From Thiemannella venezuelensis (lineage in GTDB: Bacteria > Actinomycetota > Actinomycetes > Streptosporangiales > Streptosporangiaceae): a stretch of DNA of 64,000 bases. The DNA lies in the NCBI RefSeq assembly GCF_014203605.1, contig NZ_JACHJJ010000005.1:186001-250000 (forward strand). Direction: 5' to 3'. Positions 16,069 through 25,150 of this stretch are shown here, piece by piece. A program made the translations under genes and the position numbers. Each line of letters starts with the position of its first letter. Position 1 is the stretch's first letter. A model generated the notes under the pieces. That model saw nothing but the letters and a program-made list of their open reading frames with translations. It made no database searches and had not been told where the DNA came from.

Positions 16069-18564
16069 ATGAGCAGCCGGGCGTCACGGGCGCGCAGCCG
16101 CCTCGCCGTCCGGTACTTCGACGACCGGATCCTGCTGACCGACTCGGCGGCGTGGGCCTACTTCCGGCTGCCGACCGTGAGCTACGAGTTCATCACCCCC
16201 GAGGAGCGGGAGGCGCTGGCCACCAACATCACGATCGCGCTCGCCGCGATCAGGATGCCGGACGCCGAGGTGCACCTGCGGGTGGCGCACCGCACCTACC
16301 CCGCGGCGGAGTGGGCGATGGCGCTCAACGCCACCTCCGACGAGGGCACGGGCTGGCGCGAGTACCTGGAGGAGATGTACCGGCACGTCTGGGCGAAGGA
16401 CTTCTGGAGCAAGGAGGTCTACCTCGGCGTACGGCTCGGCCCGCGCGGCGCGCAGCTCGGCACCGGGGTGCTCGCCCAGCTCTTCGGCTTCTACCAGCGC
16501 GGCGAGAAGGCCCTGGGCATCGAGGACGACCAGATCCCCAAGGGCGAGATCGCCAAGTGGACCGACCAGGCCGAGCGGCTCGGCAGGGCGCTGGGCGCCA
16601 GCGCCCTGTACGCCCGGCACGCCGCCTCCACCGAGCTCGCCTGGCTCTTCCAGCACGCCGCGACCGGCTCCCTCGGCGACCCGCCCGCCTCGGCCAGCCC
16701 GAAGCGGCGCTGGGGCAAGGGGGAGATCGAGTCGCTGGTCGAGGGGCAGATCCACAACGGCAGGTCGCTGCTGAGGATCGAGCAGCCGTACGGCGACTCC
16801 TACGTCGCGCACCTGTCCTTCGCCCGCTTCCCCGACCTGATGCCGTTCCCCGACGGCGAGCCGTGGATGCACTACGCCGACCAGCTGCCCTTCCCGGTCG
16901 AGATCAGCTCCCGGATGCGGCTGATCTCCCCGGTCAAGGCCAGCAAGGACGTGGCGCGCAAGCTCGCCCACGCCCGCGACATGGACATCCACATCCGGGA
17001 GGCGGGCGCGGAGGCGCCGCTGGCGCTGGCCGAGCAGATCGACGCCGCCCGGATGCTGGAGCACGGCATCACCAAGGAGCGCCTGCCGTTCGTGTACGGC
17101 TGGCACCGGCTGATCGTCTCCGCCCCGACCGAGGAGATCTGCGTGCAGCGGGTCGAGGCGGTCGTGGAGCACTACCGCGACATGGGCATCGACATCGTCA
17201 ACTCCACCGGCGACCAGTTCTCGCTGTTCTGCGAGGCGCTGCCCGGCGAGCGGGTCCGGGTCAACGCCTACGCGCAGCGGCAGCCGCTGCGCACCATCGC
17301 GGGCGGCATGGCGACGGCGACCGTGGACCTCGGCGACCGGGTGGACGAGACGAACGCCGGCTGGCTGGGGCCGTACGTGGGGGAGACCCTGGGCCGGGCC
17401 CGCAGCATCGTGCACTTCGACCCGCTGGTGGCGGCGGCCCGGAACCGGCCGACGGCCATCGCGATCACCGGTGAGCCGGGCGGCGGCAAGACGACGCTGG
17501 CGCTGCTGATGATCTACCAGATGGCGATGCGCGGGGTCACGGTCGCGGTGATCGACCCCAAGGGCGACGCCGACTCGCTGGTCGAGCTGCTGAAGCAGCG
17601 GGGCAGGAAGGCGCGGATCATCCCGCTCGGCTCGGCCGCGCCCGGACTGCTCGACCCGTTCTCGTTCGGCGACGACCTCGCGGCCAAGAAGACGATGGCC
17701 ACCGAGACCCTGCGGCTGCTGCTGCCGCGCATGTCGGAGGAGCGCGAGTCGGCGATGATCCAGGCGGTCGCGGCGGTCTCCAACGGCGACGACCCCTCGC
17801 TCGGCAAGGTCGTCGACCACCTGGAGCAGGCCGAGGACGCCGCCTCCAAGAACCTGGGGGCCGTGCTCCGCTCGATGTCGGAGATGCACCTGGCCCGGCT
17901 CTGCTTCGACCCCTCCGGCGGCGACCAGATCGACACCGAGGGCTGGACCACGGTCTTCACCCTCGGCGGGCTGACCCTCCCGGACGCCTCCACCGGCCGC
18001 GACGACTACTCCTACGAGCAGCGCCTGTCGGTGGCGCTGCTCTACCTGGTCGCCCAGTTCGCCCGGGGCCTGATGAACGGCCTGGACCGGCGGACGCCCA
18101 AGGCCATCTTCCTGGACGAGGCGTGGGCGATCACCTCCACGCCGGAGGGTGCCAAGCTGGTGCCCGAGGTGAGCCGGATGGGCCGCTCACGCAACACCGC
18201 GCTCGTCCTGGTCTCGCAGAACGCCGGCGACCTGCTCAACGAGCAGGTGACGAACTGCCTGTCGTCGGTGTTCGCCTTCCGCTCCACCGAACGGGTCGAG
18301 GTGGAGCACGTGATGGCGCTGCTCGGGGTCGACCCCTCCGAGGAGCACAAGGCGGTGCTGCGCTCGCTGGGCAACGGCGAGTGCGTCTTCCGCGATCTGG
18401 ACGGCCGCGCGGGCCGTATCGGGGTGGACCTGATCTCGGGCGAGCTGCTGCGCTGGCTCGACACCAACCCCACCCACGACAAGCCGGTCGAGAACGTGCA
18501 TGATCTTTCCGGGGGCGACAGAGTCGGCAGGCCGGGGGCTTCGGCGCTGGAGGTGCGGTCATGA
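16069..18564 (+). CDS. VirB4/TcpF-like conjugation ATPase
   Basis: An 831-residue ATPase that would energise the secretion channel. The N-terminal half (about residues 1-450) carries the VirB4/TraC-like region. The C-terminal motor has Walker A GEPGGGKTT (K474), VIDPKGDADSLVELLKQ, Walker B AIFLDEAWAI (D683, E684), and the VSRMGRSRNTALVLVSQNAGD motif typical of the VirB4/HerA group. There are no membrane segments. GGAGGGG lies five bases before the ATG. The stop overlaps the next start as ATGA, so the two are translationally coupled. Unlike the upstream MinD-like protein, all ATPase motifs are intact. Confidence 0.88.
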   Translation: MSSRASRARSRLAVRYFDDRILLTDSAAWAYFRLPTVSYEFITPEEREALATNITIALAAIRMPDAEVHLRVAHRTYPAAEWAMALNATSDEGTGWREYLEEMYRHVWAKDFWSKEVYLGVRLGPRGAQLGTGVLAQLFGFYQRGEKALGIEDDQIPKGEIAKWTDQAERLGRALGASALYARHAASTELAWLFQHAATGSLGDPPASASPKRRWGKGEIESLVEGQIHNGRSLLRIEQPYGDSYVAHLSFARFPDLMPFPDGEPWMHYADQLPFPVEISSRMRLISPVKASKDVARKLAHARDMDIHIREAGAEAPLALAEQIDAARMLEHGITKERLPFVYGWHRLIVSAPTEEICVQRVEAVVEHYRDMGIDIVNSTGDQFSLFCEALPGERVRVNAYAQRQPLRTIAGGMATATVDLGDRVDETNAGWLGPYVGETLGRARSIVHFDPLVAAARNRPTAIAITGEPGGGKTTLALLMIYQMAMRGVTVAVIDPKGDADSLVELLKQRGRKARIIPLGSAAPGLLDPFSFGDDLAAKKTMATETLRLLLPRMSEERESAMIQAVAAVSNGDDPSLGKVVDHLEQAEDAASKNLGAVLRSMSEMHLARLCFDPSGGDQIDTEGWTTVFTLGGLTLPDASTGRDDYSYEQRLSVALLYLVAQFARGLMNGLDRRTPKAIFLDEAWAITSTPEGAKLVPEVSRMGRSRNTALVLVSQNAGDLLNEQVTNCLSSVFAFRSTERVEVEHVMALLGVDPSEEHKAVLRSLGNGECVFRDLDGRAGRIGVDLISGELLRWLDTNPTHDKPVENVHDLSGGDRVGRPGASALEVRS

Positions 18565-21008
18565 GAGGCTCTGACGAGGAGCTGGAGGGTTCCCGCGAAG
18601 GCCGGTCCGCCGGGTGGCCGGGCGCGCGGGTGATCAGGCGGGCCGCCGCGGGGCCGGGCGCCCGGGAGACCGGGCGTGCGGTCGGGCGGAGCGGGGAACG
18701 GACCGGCGGGCGGCGGGTGCGCAGGCGGATCGCCGTCGCGCTGCTGGCCTTCACCGCCTTCATGGCGCTGCCGCTGGTGTTCCCCGCGGGCGGGTCCGTC
18801 GCCGCCGCGGCCCCCTGCGACCTCTCGCCCGACCTGGCGCCCGAGATCGTCGGCGGCGGGGTGGACGGCCTGGTCAAGCCGCCGCCGCCGGAGGGCGCCG
18901 CGCAGCCCGGCACGCAGACGAACTACGCGACCTACGGCATGAGCGGGCAGTTCTGGCACACCCACCAGCTCGGCTGCGACGACGTGACCGCGGTGCTGGG
19001 CAACGCCTGGGCCAACACGGTCTTCTCCTGGGCCAAGGCCCTGGACCGGCTGACCATCACGACCTACCAGGCGGCGGCCACCGAGGGCCCGCTGGAGTCG
19101 ATCAAGAGCGTCGTCGACGACATGGTCAAGCGGCTCTCCGAGGCGATGTACTGGCCCTACCTGCGGCCGATCGTGATCCTCGGGGCGATCTGGCTGGCGT
19201 GGTACGGGCTGATCCGCAAGCGCGCGACCACGACCGCCGAGGGCGTCATCTGGATGGTCCTCGCGGTCACCGTCGCGGTCTGGTTCTTCAGCCGCCCCGG
19301 CGACCTGACCGGCCTGGGCAAGGTCGTCACCGACAAGACGGGCGAGGTCGTGAACTCGGCCTTCTCCGGCCTGCCCGGCGCGGGCGGGGCGTCGTGCCTG
19401 CCGGCCAAGGGGGAGGGCAGCCCGCAGGCGATGCCGGGCGGCTACGGCCGCAGCGGCGTCCCGGCCGTGGAGCAGAACGCCGACGCGCTCTGGTCCACCC
19501 TGGTCTGCAAGCCGTGGCTGATGGGCCAGTTCGGCACCGCCGACCCCGCGGCCCCCATCGTGAAGACCTTCGGCGCCAAGACACTGGACATCCAGGCGCT
19601 CGACGCCGCCGAGCAGCAGGCCACCCAGACCCCCAACAGCAGCGCCCACCAGGCCCGCTACGAGGAGGAGGTCGCCAAGTACCTGGAGAGCAACCCGGTC
19701 TTCTTCCTCTTCCAGGGCAAGGACTGGACCAGCCGGCTGGGCATCGCGATCGGCGCGCTCCTGGCCGCGATGGTCGCCGGTCTGCTGATCTTCCTGGTGG
19801 CGGTCTCGCTCCTGGTGCTCAAGGTCGGGTTCCTGCTGCTGCTGATCATGGCGCCGGTCTTCCTGCTGATCGGCGTGCACCCGGGCTCCGGCCGGATCAT
19901 CGCGATGCGCTGGGTGGAGATGCTGGTCGGCACGCTGCTGCGGCAGGCGGTCCTCGCCCTCGTGCTGGGCGTGCTGGTGTACGGCTACGCGCTGATCATC
20001 TCCACCGCGATGCCGTGGGGCATGCAGGTCATGTTCATGGCGCTGCTGACGATCGCGGTCTTCTTCTACCGGAGGCCGTTCCAGCACCTGTTCGCCTCCA
20101 TGGACGGCCACACGTTCACCACCCGCATGCTGGGCGAGGCCGCCAGCGCGCCCACCCTGCAGCGGACGGCGGGCATCCTGCCCCCGGTCGCGGTGGCCAG
20201 GGTCGGCCGCTGGGGCATGCGCAAGGCGGAGCCCGTCCTCCAGGCGGCCGCGATCGCCGGGGGCGTGTCCGCCGGCGCGGCGGCGGCCGTCGCGCAGGGC
20301 AAGGGCCGGGGCGAGGAGAGCGGCGCGGCGGGTACGCCCTCCGGCACCCGGGTCCCGGTCACCGCGCAGCCCGCGCCGCTGGACACCGACGCCCAGGCCG
20401 GCGGGCGGCGCAAGGCGGTGGGCCGCCCGGTCACCGCCCCGCGCACCGGCGCGGCGCCGCCGCTCAACCTCTCCGGCGGCCGTACGGCGGGCGGCGTGCC
20501 CCCCGCGCGGACCGGCGGGTCCGCCTCGCGCGGCGGGGGCGGCGGCTGGTTCGGCGGCAGGTCCGGCGGGGGCTGGGCCTCCCAGGGCGGTTCCGGCCCG
20601 GCCAGTGCGCCGCGCCCGGCCTCCTCTGGCGGTTCCCGGAGCTCCTCGGGGTCCGGCGGGAGCATCTTCGGCGGCGGTTCGCGGGGCTCCTCGGGTTCGG
20701 GCGGTTCGCGCGGGAGCGCCTCCCGCGGCTCCTCCTCGGGGTCCGGCGGGAGCATCTTCGGCGGCGGTTCGCGTGGATCCTCCGGGTCCGGTGGTTCCCG
20801 GAGCTCCTCGGGGTCCGGCGGGAGCATCTTCGGCGGCGGTTCCCGGGGTTCCTCGGGTTCGGGCGGTTCGCGCCGAGACTCCGGCGGCGGAGGCCGGGAG
20901 TCCGAGGCGCCGCCGCTCTGGCTGTCCGGCCGGTCCGACCGGGGACGGCGGGCCGATGAGGCTCCGGCGCCGTTCTGGCTCCGCCCGGCCAACCCGGACA
21001 AGGACTGA
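18561..21008 (+). CDS. Polytopic VirB6/TrbL-like T4SS membrane protein with Gly/Ser-rich tail
   Basis: An 815-residue membrane protein. A basic N-terminus leads into a signal/anchor helix (AVALLAFTAFMALPLVF, about residues 58-74). After an extracytoplasmic Cys-containing segment come helices near YLRPIVILGAIWLAWYGLI, VIWMVLAVTVAVWFF, ALLAAMVAGLLIFLVAVSLL, VGFLLLLIMAPVFLLIGV, LALVLGVLVYGYALII and VMFMALLTIAVFFY. This is the arrangement of VirB6/TrbL/TcpH channel proteins. The last 200 residues are disordered, with three [16 protein letters not shown] units. It overlaps the ATPase gene by four bases. Confidence 0.82.
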   Translation: MRGSDEELEGSREGRSAGWPGARVIRRAAAGPGARETGRAVGRSGERTGGRRVRRRIAVALLAFTAFMALPLVFPAGGSVAAAAPCDLSPDLAPEIVGGGVDGLVKPPPPEGAAQPGTQTNYATYGMSGQFWHTHQLGCDDVTAVLGNAWANTVFSWAKALDRLTITTYQAAATEGPLESIKSVVDDMVKRLSEAMYWPYLRPIVILGAIWLAWYGLIRKRATTTAEGVIWMVLAVTVAVWFFSRPGDLTGLGKVVTDKTGEVVNSAFSGLPGAGGASCLPAKGEGSPQAMPGGYGRSGVPAVEQNADALWSTLVCKPWLMGQFGTADPAAPIVKTFGAKTLDIQALDAAEQQATQTPNSSAHQARYEEEVAKYLESNPVFFLFQGKDWTSRLGIAIGALLAAMVAGLLIFLVAVSLLVLKVGFLLLLIMAPVFLLIGVHPGSGRIIAMRWVEMLVGTLLRQAVLALVLGVLVYGYALIISTAMPWGMQVMFMALLTIAVFFYRRPFQHLFASMDGHTFTTRMLGEAASAPTLQRTAGILPPVAVARVGRWGMRKAEPVLQAAAIAGGVSAGAAAAVAQGKGRGEESGAAGTPSGTRVPVTAQPAPLDTDAQAGGRRKAVGRPVTAPRTGAAPPLNLSGGRTAGGVPPARTGGSASRGGGGGWFGGRSGGGWASQGGSGPASAPRPASSGGSRSSSGSGGSIFGGGSRGSSGSGGSRGSASRGSSSGSGGSIFGGGSRGSSGSGGSRSSSGSGGSIFGGGSRGSSGSGGSRRDSGGGGRESEAPPLWLSGRSDRGRRADEAPAPFWLRPANPDKD
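20642..20842 (+). repeat. Three perfect 39-bp repeats inside the VirB6-like gene
   Basis: Identical 39-base copies lie at 20642-20680, 20732-20770 and 20804-20842, encoding SSGSGGSIFGGGS. The spacing differs between copies, and the segments between them are also Ser/Gly-rich. Confidence 0.9.
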
Positions 21009-21010
21009 CG

Positions 21011-21667
21011 ATGGCCGACAGCGGTGGCCGCCGGGGCGTCGTCTTCGCGGTTCTCGTCGGGGTGCTCGCGGTGGTCGGCGTCTACCTGACCTTGTCGGGG
21101 CCCGAGAGCGGCCAGGAGCCCCTGCCCGCTCCGGTGGGCGCCGGCCGTACGGTGCCGGGGGCGCCGGTGAGCGCGGAGCCGTCGCGGCCGGCGGCGACGG
21201 CGAGCGACGCGCCCTTCGACGTCTACTCCTACCTGCCGATGAGCAAGCAGGAGCTGGCCGCCGCAGCCGACTACGCCGAGCGGTTCACCGCCGAGTACGG
21301 GACCTACCGCCACGACGAGGACCCGGTGGCCTACGGGGAGCGGCTGCGCGGCTACGCCACGGCCGAGTTCGCCGACGCGCTGGTGCGGTCCCGCACCAGC
21401 GCGGGGTTCGCCGAGGCCAACCGGGCCGACCAGGTGGTCTCCACCGGCTCGGCGAAGGTGAAGGAGATCCGGCAGATCCAGGACTCCTCGGTGGTGTTCG
21501 TGGTCGTCGCCACCGAGCAGGTCACGGCCGCGAGCGGACCGCGGGACCGCACCGACGAGTACGCCGTCACGCTCGTCCCGGTCGGCTCCGACTGGCGGGT
21601 GCACGACCTCCAGCCGGCCGCCGACGGCCAGGAGGGGGACGAGCGGCAGGGAGAGACGGGCGGATGA
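21011..21667 (+). CDS. Membrane-anchored NTF2-like accessory protein of the T4SS-like operon
   Basis: A 218-residue protein with one N-terminal anchor helix (VVFAVLVGVLAVVGVYLTL, about residues 9-27), a Pro/Ala linker, and an extracytoplasmic domain from about residue 75. That domain begins with a helix (AAAADYAERFTAEYGTY) and continues with a strand-rich half (VVFVVVATEQVT, EYAVTLVPVGSDWRVHDLQP). This is an NTF2/VirB8-like layout, similar in idea to TcpC, so it may be a second scaffold subunit. No enzyme motif is present. It starts two bases after the preceding stop and overlaps the next start by four bases. Confidence 0.75.
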   Translation: MADSGGRRGVVFAVLVGVLAVVGVYLTLSGPESGQEPLPAPVGAGRTVPGAPVSAEPSRPAATASDAPFDVYSYLPMSKQELAAAADYAERFTAEYGTYRHDEDPVAYGERLRGYATAEFADALVRSRTSAGFAEANRADQVVSTGSAKVKEIRQIQDSSVVFVVVATEQVTAASGPRDRTDEYAVTLVPVGSDWRVHDLQPAADGQEGDERQGETGG

Positions 21668-22755
21668 ACGGGACCGGGAAGGGCCGGATCGCGCTGGTCG
21701 CCGCGGTCGCCGGGCTCTGCCTGCTCACCCTGATCATGGCGCCGATGGTGATGGTGAGCAGCTTCCCCTCCTTCATGGGCGGAGGCAGCCTGCCGGACTG
21801 CGAGGAGCCCGCGGAGCAGGCGGACGACCAGTCCGAGACGGCGGCCTCCGACATCCCGCAGGAGTACCTCGAGCTCTACCGCGAGCACGGCGAGAAGGTC
21901 GGCGTGCAGTGGAACGTGCTCGCCGGGGTCGGCAAGCGGGAGACCGACCACGGACGCTCCACGCTCCCGGGGGTCCGGAGCGGGACCAACCACGCCGGGG
22001 CGGCCGGGCCGATGCAGTTCCTGATCAGCACCTGGGGCGGCGCGGCGAAGATCAAGATTCCGTCGGAGTTCAACGGCTACGCCTCCGACGGCGACGGCGA
22101 CGGCTGGGCCGACGTCTACAACCCGGCCGACGCCATCCTGGGCGCGGCGAAGATGCTCAAGCGCAACGGGGCGCCGGAGAACGTACGGCGGGCGCTGTTC
22201 GTCTACAACCGGGCCTGGTGGTACGTGGACCAGGTCATGGAGATCGCCGCGAAGTACGCCAGGAGCGGCGAGGTCGGCGCCCCGCCGCAGGCGGAGCCCG
22301 CCTGCGACCCGTCGCTGGTCGCCGCGGCCCCCAACGACGTGGTGGCCGGGATCCTGGACTACGCACTGGCCCAGCGCGGCAAGCCGTACCTGTGGGGCGG
22401 CACCGGACCGGACGCCTTCGACTGCTCGGGGATCGTCTACATGGCGTACCGGAGCGTCGGCCTGACGATCCCGCGCACCACCTTCGGCCAGTGGCCGTTC
22501 GGGGTGAAGATCGCCGCGGGTGAGGAGCAGGCCGGGGACCTGGTCTTCTTCAACTCCGGTCCCGGCACCGGCCCCGACCGGCCGGGGCACGTGGGCATGG
22601 TGGTCTCGCCGGGCAAGATGATCGAGGCCCGATGCCGCCTCTGCGGTCCGATCAAGGTCACGACCTACCGGGACCGCGAGGGGATCGTCGGCTTCACCCG
22701 GCCGCTGCAGAACCCCGGGGTCCTGGCCCAGCTCGAACTCAGGGAGCAGGGCTGA
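21664..22755 (+). CDS. Bifunctional lytic transglycosylase / NlpC-P60 endopeptidase (TcpG-like)
   Basis: A 363-residue secreted or membrane-anchored cell-wall hydrolase, the wall-opening component of Gram-positive conjugation machines. An anchor helix (IALVAAVAGLCLLTLIMAPM) is followed by an SLT-type lysozyme domain with catalytic Glu93 in GVGKRETDHG, plus AGPMQFLISTWG and NPADAILGAAKML. An NlpC/P60 domain follows, with C254 in DCSGIVYMAY and H309 in GHVGMVV, and QAGDLVFF between them. The ATG at 21664 overlaps the upstream TGA as ATGA. It is the last gene of the operon. Confidence 0.9.
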   Translation: MNGTGKGRIALVAAVAGLCLLTLIMAPMVMVSSFPSFMGGGSLPDCEEPAEQADDQSETAASDIPQEYLELYREHGEKVGVQWNVLAGVGKRETDHGRSTLPGVRSGTNHAGAAGPMQFLISTWGGAAKIKIPSEFNGYASDGDGDGWADVYNPADAILGAAKMLKRNGAPENVRRALFVYNRAWWYVDQVMEIAAKYARSGEVGAPPQAEPACDPSLVAAAPNDVVAGILDYALAQRGKPYLWGGTGPDAFDCSGIVYMAYRSVGLTIPRTTFGQWPFGVKIAAGEEQAGDLVFFNSGPGTGPDRPGHVGMVVSPGKMIEARCRLCGPIKVTTYRDREGIVGFTRPLQNPGVLAQLELREQG

Positions 22756-22772
22756 GCCAGGCGTCCATGGGA

Positions 22773-22778
22773 CAGAAT
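22773..22778 (+). promoter_or_regulatory. Leaderless-type -10-like box for the Nudix gene
   Basis: CAGAAT ends eight bases before the ATG at 22787, the geometry of the TANNNT boxes elsewhere. The first base deviates from consensus. Confidence 0.4.
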
Positions 22779-22786
22779 CAGGGGCC

Positions 22787-23179
22787 ATGGAGAGAGTCGT
22801 CGTGGGGGCCGCGATCGTCGACCCGGAGGGCAGGCTGCTGGCCGCGCAGCGCGCCGAGCCGCCGGAGCTGGCCGGAGGCTGGGAGTTTCCCGGAGGGAAG
22901 GTCGATCCGGGCGAGGACGACCACGCGGCGCTGGTCCGGGAGTGCGAGGAGGAACTCGGCGTCCTGATCGAGGTGGGGGAGCGGATCGGCGGCGACTGGC
23001 CGCTGAGCGGGGGCTACGTGCTCCGGGTCTGGCTCGCGGCGATCGTGCGGGGGGAGCCGGAGGCCAAGGAGCACCTGGCCCTGCGCTGGCTCGCGATGGA
23101 CGAGCTGGACGACGTGACCTGGCTTCCCGCGGACCTGCCGATCGTGCATGCCGTACGGGACCGGCTCGGAGAGGATTGA
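22787..23179 (+). CDS. Nudix hydrolase, MutT-like
   Basis: A 130-residue single-domain Nudix protein. It has an unbroken Nudix box, running from GGWEFPGGKVDPGED through ALVRECEEELGV (G-x5-E-x7-R-E-x2-E-E-x-G), which binds the divalent metal. AQRAEPPELAG precedes it, and WLAMDELDDVTWLPAD forms the typical MutT C-terminal strand/helix. The likely role is removal of oxidised nucleoside triphosphates such as 8-oxo-dGTP. It is monocistronic in appearance and follows the T4SS-like operon by 31 bases. Confidence 0.92.
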   Translation: MERVVVGAAIVDPEGRLLAAQRAEPPELAGGWEFPGGKVDPGEDDHAALVRECEEELGVLIEVGERIGGDWPLSGGYVLRVWLAAIVRGEPEAKEHLALRWLAMDELDDVTWLPADLPIVHAVRDRLGED

Positions 23180-23256
23180 AAGGTAACTCATGGTGACATA
23201 ACAGCTACTGGGCGTGCTTGTTTCGTGCGTCTGAACCGGGGGATCGGAGACGTGCG

Positions 23257-24918
23257 GTGGGGAAGACAACCGGATGGCTGAAGCGTGCCGTGCTCGCGTC
23301 GGCGGTGGGGGCCGGCGTGTTCGTCCCGGGCGGCACGCTGGCGGACGCATCCGCCGCGGGCTCCGCCGCCCCCGGTCTCCCCGTCACCTCGGGACTGCCC
23401 CGCACGGGGGACCTCCCCGTACGGCTCCAGGCGCCGGCCGGCGCCGCGGCCGGGTACGGGAGGAGGCCCTGGGCCCCCACGCCTCCCGCGCCTCCTGTGC
23501 CGCCGGAGGTGCCCACCGCTCCAGAGACGCCTCAGGCACCCGAGACGTCCGAGTGGTCCGAGGACGTGGAGACGCCGGACTGGTCGGATACGTCAGAGTG
23601 GTTCGGGACATCCGAGTGGTCCGAGCTGCCGGAATGGCCGGAGCTGCCCGAGTGGCCGTCGATGCCGGAGTGGCCCGAGGTGCCGGAGGGCGGCGCCCCG
23701 CCGACGCCCTCTCCCGCTCCCTCTCCGGGCATGCCCGTTCCCGGATCGCCCTTCCCCGCGGGGATCGGTGACCCGGCCTCCTCCTTTCCCGGCCTCGCGT
23801 GCCTCTACGCGCTCCAGGAAGGCGGCATGGCCGTCCCGCCGGTGCCGCCCGTCCCTCCCATCCCGCCGCTCCCGGACAGGCCGCCCCACAGGCCGGGCAC
23901 GCCTCCGGACAAGCCCGGGCCCCCGGCGAAACCCAAGCCTTCGGGACGGCCCGTGCCGCCGGAGAGGCCGGAGCCGCCCGTGCTCCTCCCGGCCTATCCG
24001 GGGACGGAGGGACTTCTCTGGACGGAAGGGTTTCTCTGGACGGAGGGACTGCCGTCGTCAGGAGACCCGGAGGAGCGGTGGCTGCCGGAAGAGTGCGAGC
24101 ACCTGCAGGTCGCGCCGTCGATCCCGGTTCTCCCGGGGGCGCCGTCCCCGGTCCCGTCCCCGGTGGAGGAGACCGGTCCCGACGCCGGGGCCCCGGTGGC
24201 GCCGCAGCAGGAGCGGCCGGGGCAGAAGACGGGGAAGAAGGGGCCTCGCTGGTACGGCGGGCCGAAGCAGGACAGGGCGGAAGGCGTCAGGGACGGGCGG
24301 AGGCACCCCCGCTGGGCGGGGGACCGGGGGGGACCGCCCGGAGGGCCCCGCAACGGCGGTGGAAGGGACGTGATCCTGCCGGAGAGCGAGATCCTGGAGG
24401 GCTTCGTGCCGGGCGCAGCCGGCCTGGGAGCCGACCCGGGGGCCACGAGAGCCCCCCGGCCCCTGGACCCCGGGAGCCCTTATGCCGCCCCCCTGCCCGT
24501 CGCGCCGCCCGTCGCGCCGCCCGTCGCGCCGCCGGTCGCGCCCGTCCTCCCGCCGATGCCCGCTTTCCCGTCGGCCGCGCCGGGGCAGGCGCCCTGGGGG
24601 CACTGGGCCCCCTGGCCGTGGGGCGTCCCCCCGATCCAGATGCCGCCCGCCGTACCCTCCCCGGCCGCCCCGCCGTCGTTCCCGGAACGGGCGCCGGCGC
24701 AGAGCGCCCCGCTGCCCCTGAAGACCGCGGTCCCGGTGCCGGAGGCCGAGCCTCCGCGACGGGAGATGGAGGCCGTGGGCCAGTCGAGCCCGATCCTGAC
24801 AGGGCTACGGGGTCTTCCCGTTGCGGTGATCGCGATCGGAGGGCTGCTGTGCCTGTTGTGGCTGCAGGCGAGGATGCATCGGAGGCGTGCGCATCGGCGT
24901 CCCTCCCACGTGAGATGA
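23257..24918 (+). CDS. Proline-rich surface protein with Trp-Pro repeats and C-terminal anchor
   Basis: A 553-residue protein not matching a family I know. It has an N-terminal signal sequence (LKRAVLASAVGAGVFVPGGT), a run of acidic Trp repeats (about residues 88-143, such as SEWSELPEWPELPEWPSMPE), long PPVPP stretches, a basic RRHPRWAGDRGGPPGGP patch, repeats of PVAPPVAPPVAP, and a C-terminal helix (LPVAVIAIGGLLCLLWL) followed by Arg/His. The helix-plus-basic tail resembles a sortase signal, but no LPxTG is present, so it is more likely a membrane-anchored wall-spanning stalk. The GTG start has GGAGA seven bases upstream. Confidence 0.75.
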   Translation: MGKTTGWLKRAVLASAVGAGVFVPGGTLADASAAGSAAPGLPVTSGLPRTGDLPVRLQAPAGAAAGYGRRPWAPTPPAPPVPPEVPTAPETPQAPETSEWSEDVETPDWSDTSEWFGTSEWSELPEWPELPEWPSMPEWPEVPEGGAPPTPSPAPSPGMPVPGSPFPAGIGDPASSFPGLACLYALQEGGMAVPPVPPVPPIPPLPDRPPHRPGTPPDKPGPPAKPKPSGRPVPPERPEPPVLLPAYPGTEGLLWTEGFLWTEGLPSSGDPEERWLPEECEHLQVAPSIPVLPGAPSPVPSPVEETGPDAGAPVAPQQERPGQKTGKKGPRWYGGPKQDRAEGVRDGRRHPRWAGDRGGPPGGPRNGGGRDVILPESEILEGFVPGAAGLGADPGATRAPRPLDPGSPYAAPLPVAPPVAPPVAPPVAPVLPPMPAFPSAAPGQAPWGHWAPWPWGVPPIQMPPAVPSPAAPPSFPERAPAQSAPLPLKTAVPVPEAEPPRREMEAVGQSSPILTGLRGLPVAVIAIGGLLCLLWLQARMHRRRAHRRPSHVR

Positions 24919-24952
24919 GGCGAGGGGCATATGGGCTGAGAGCGGTGACATG

Positions 24953-24974
24953 TCATGTGATGTGCATCACATGA
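24953..24974. promoter_or_regulatory. CRP/FNR-type operator
   Basis: A perfect 10-bp inverted repeat with a 2-base centre (TCATGTGATG-TG-CATCACATGA). It contains TGTGA-N6-TCACA at 24956-24971, an exact match to the CRP-family consensus. It lies 35 bases after one proline-rich gene and 430 bases before the next. Confidence 0.7.
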
Positions 24975-25150
24975 TTTTGTCATGGGCGGCTGTCCCGCGT
25001 TTGTGATCAGCGTCAACGTTGAGAGCCCGTGCCCATATCGCTATATCCGGATATCCGCCTCATTTGAGATGTATGCGGTCGAGGCCTTTTCGGGTTAGAC
25101 CTCCCGGGACCTTATGTGGACTCCTGTGGGAACACCGTCTGGGCTTCCGT

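Noticed and set aside
20642-20842. 39-bp repeats as a possible CRISPR or regulatory array
   Set aside because: They are in-frame coding repeats of a Ser/Gly-rich tail, and the segments between them are also Ser/Gly coding sequence of unequal length.
12052-22755. Calling the T4SS-like operon an integrative conjugative element
   Set aside because: No integrase, relaxase, coupling protein, tRNA-embedded att site or flanking direct repeat is visible, and both flanks are ordinary chromosomal genes.
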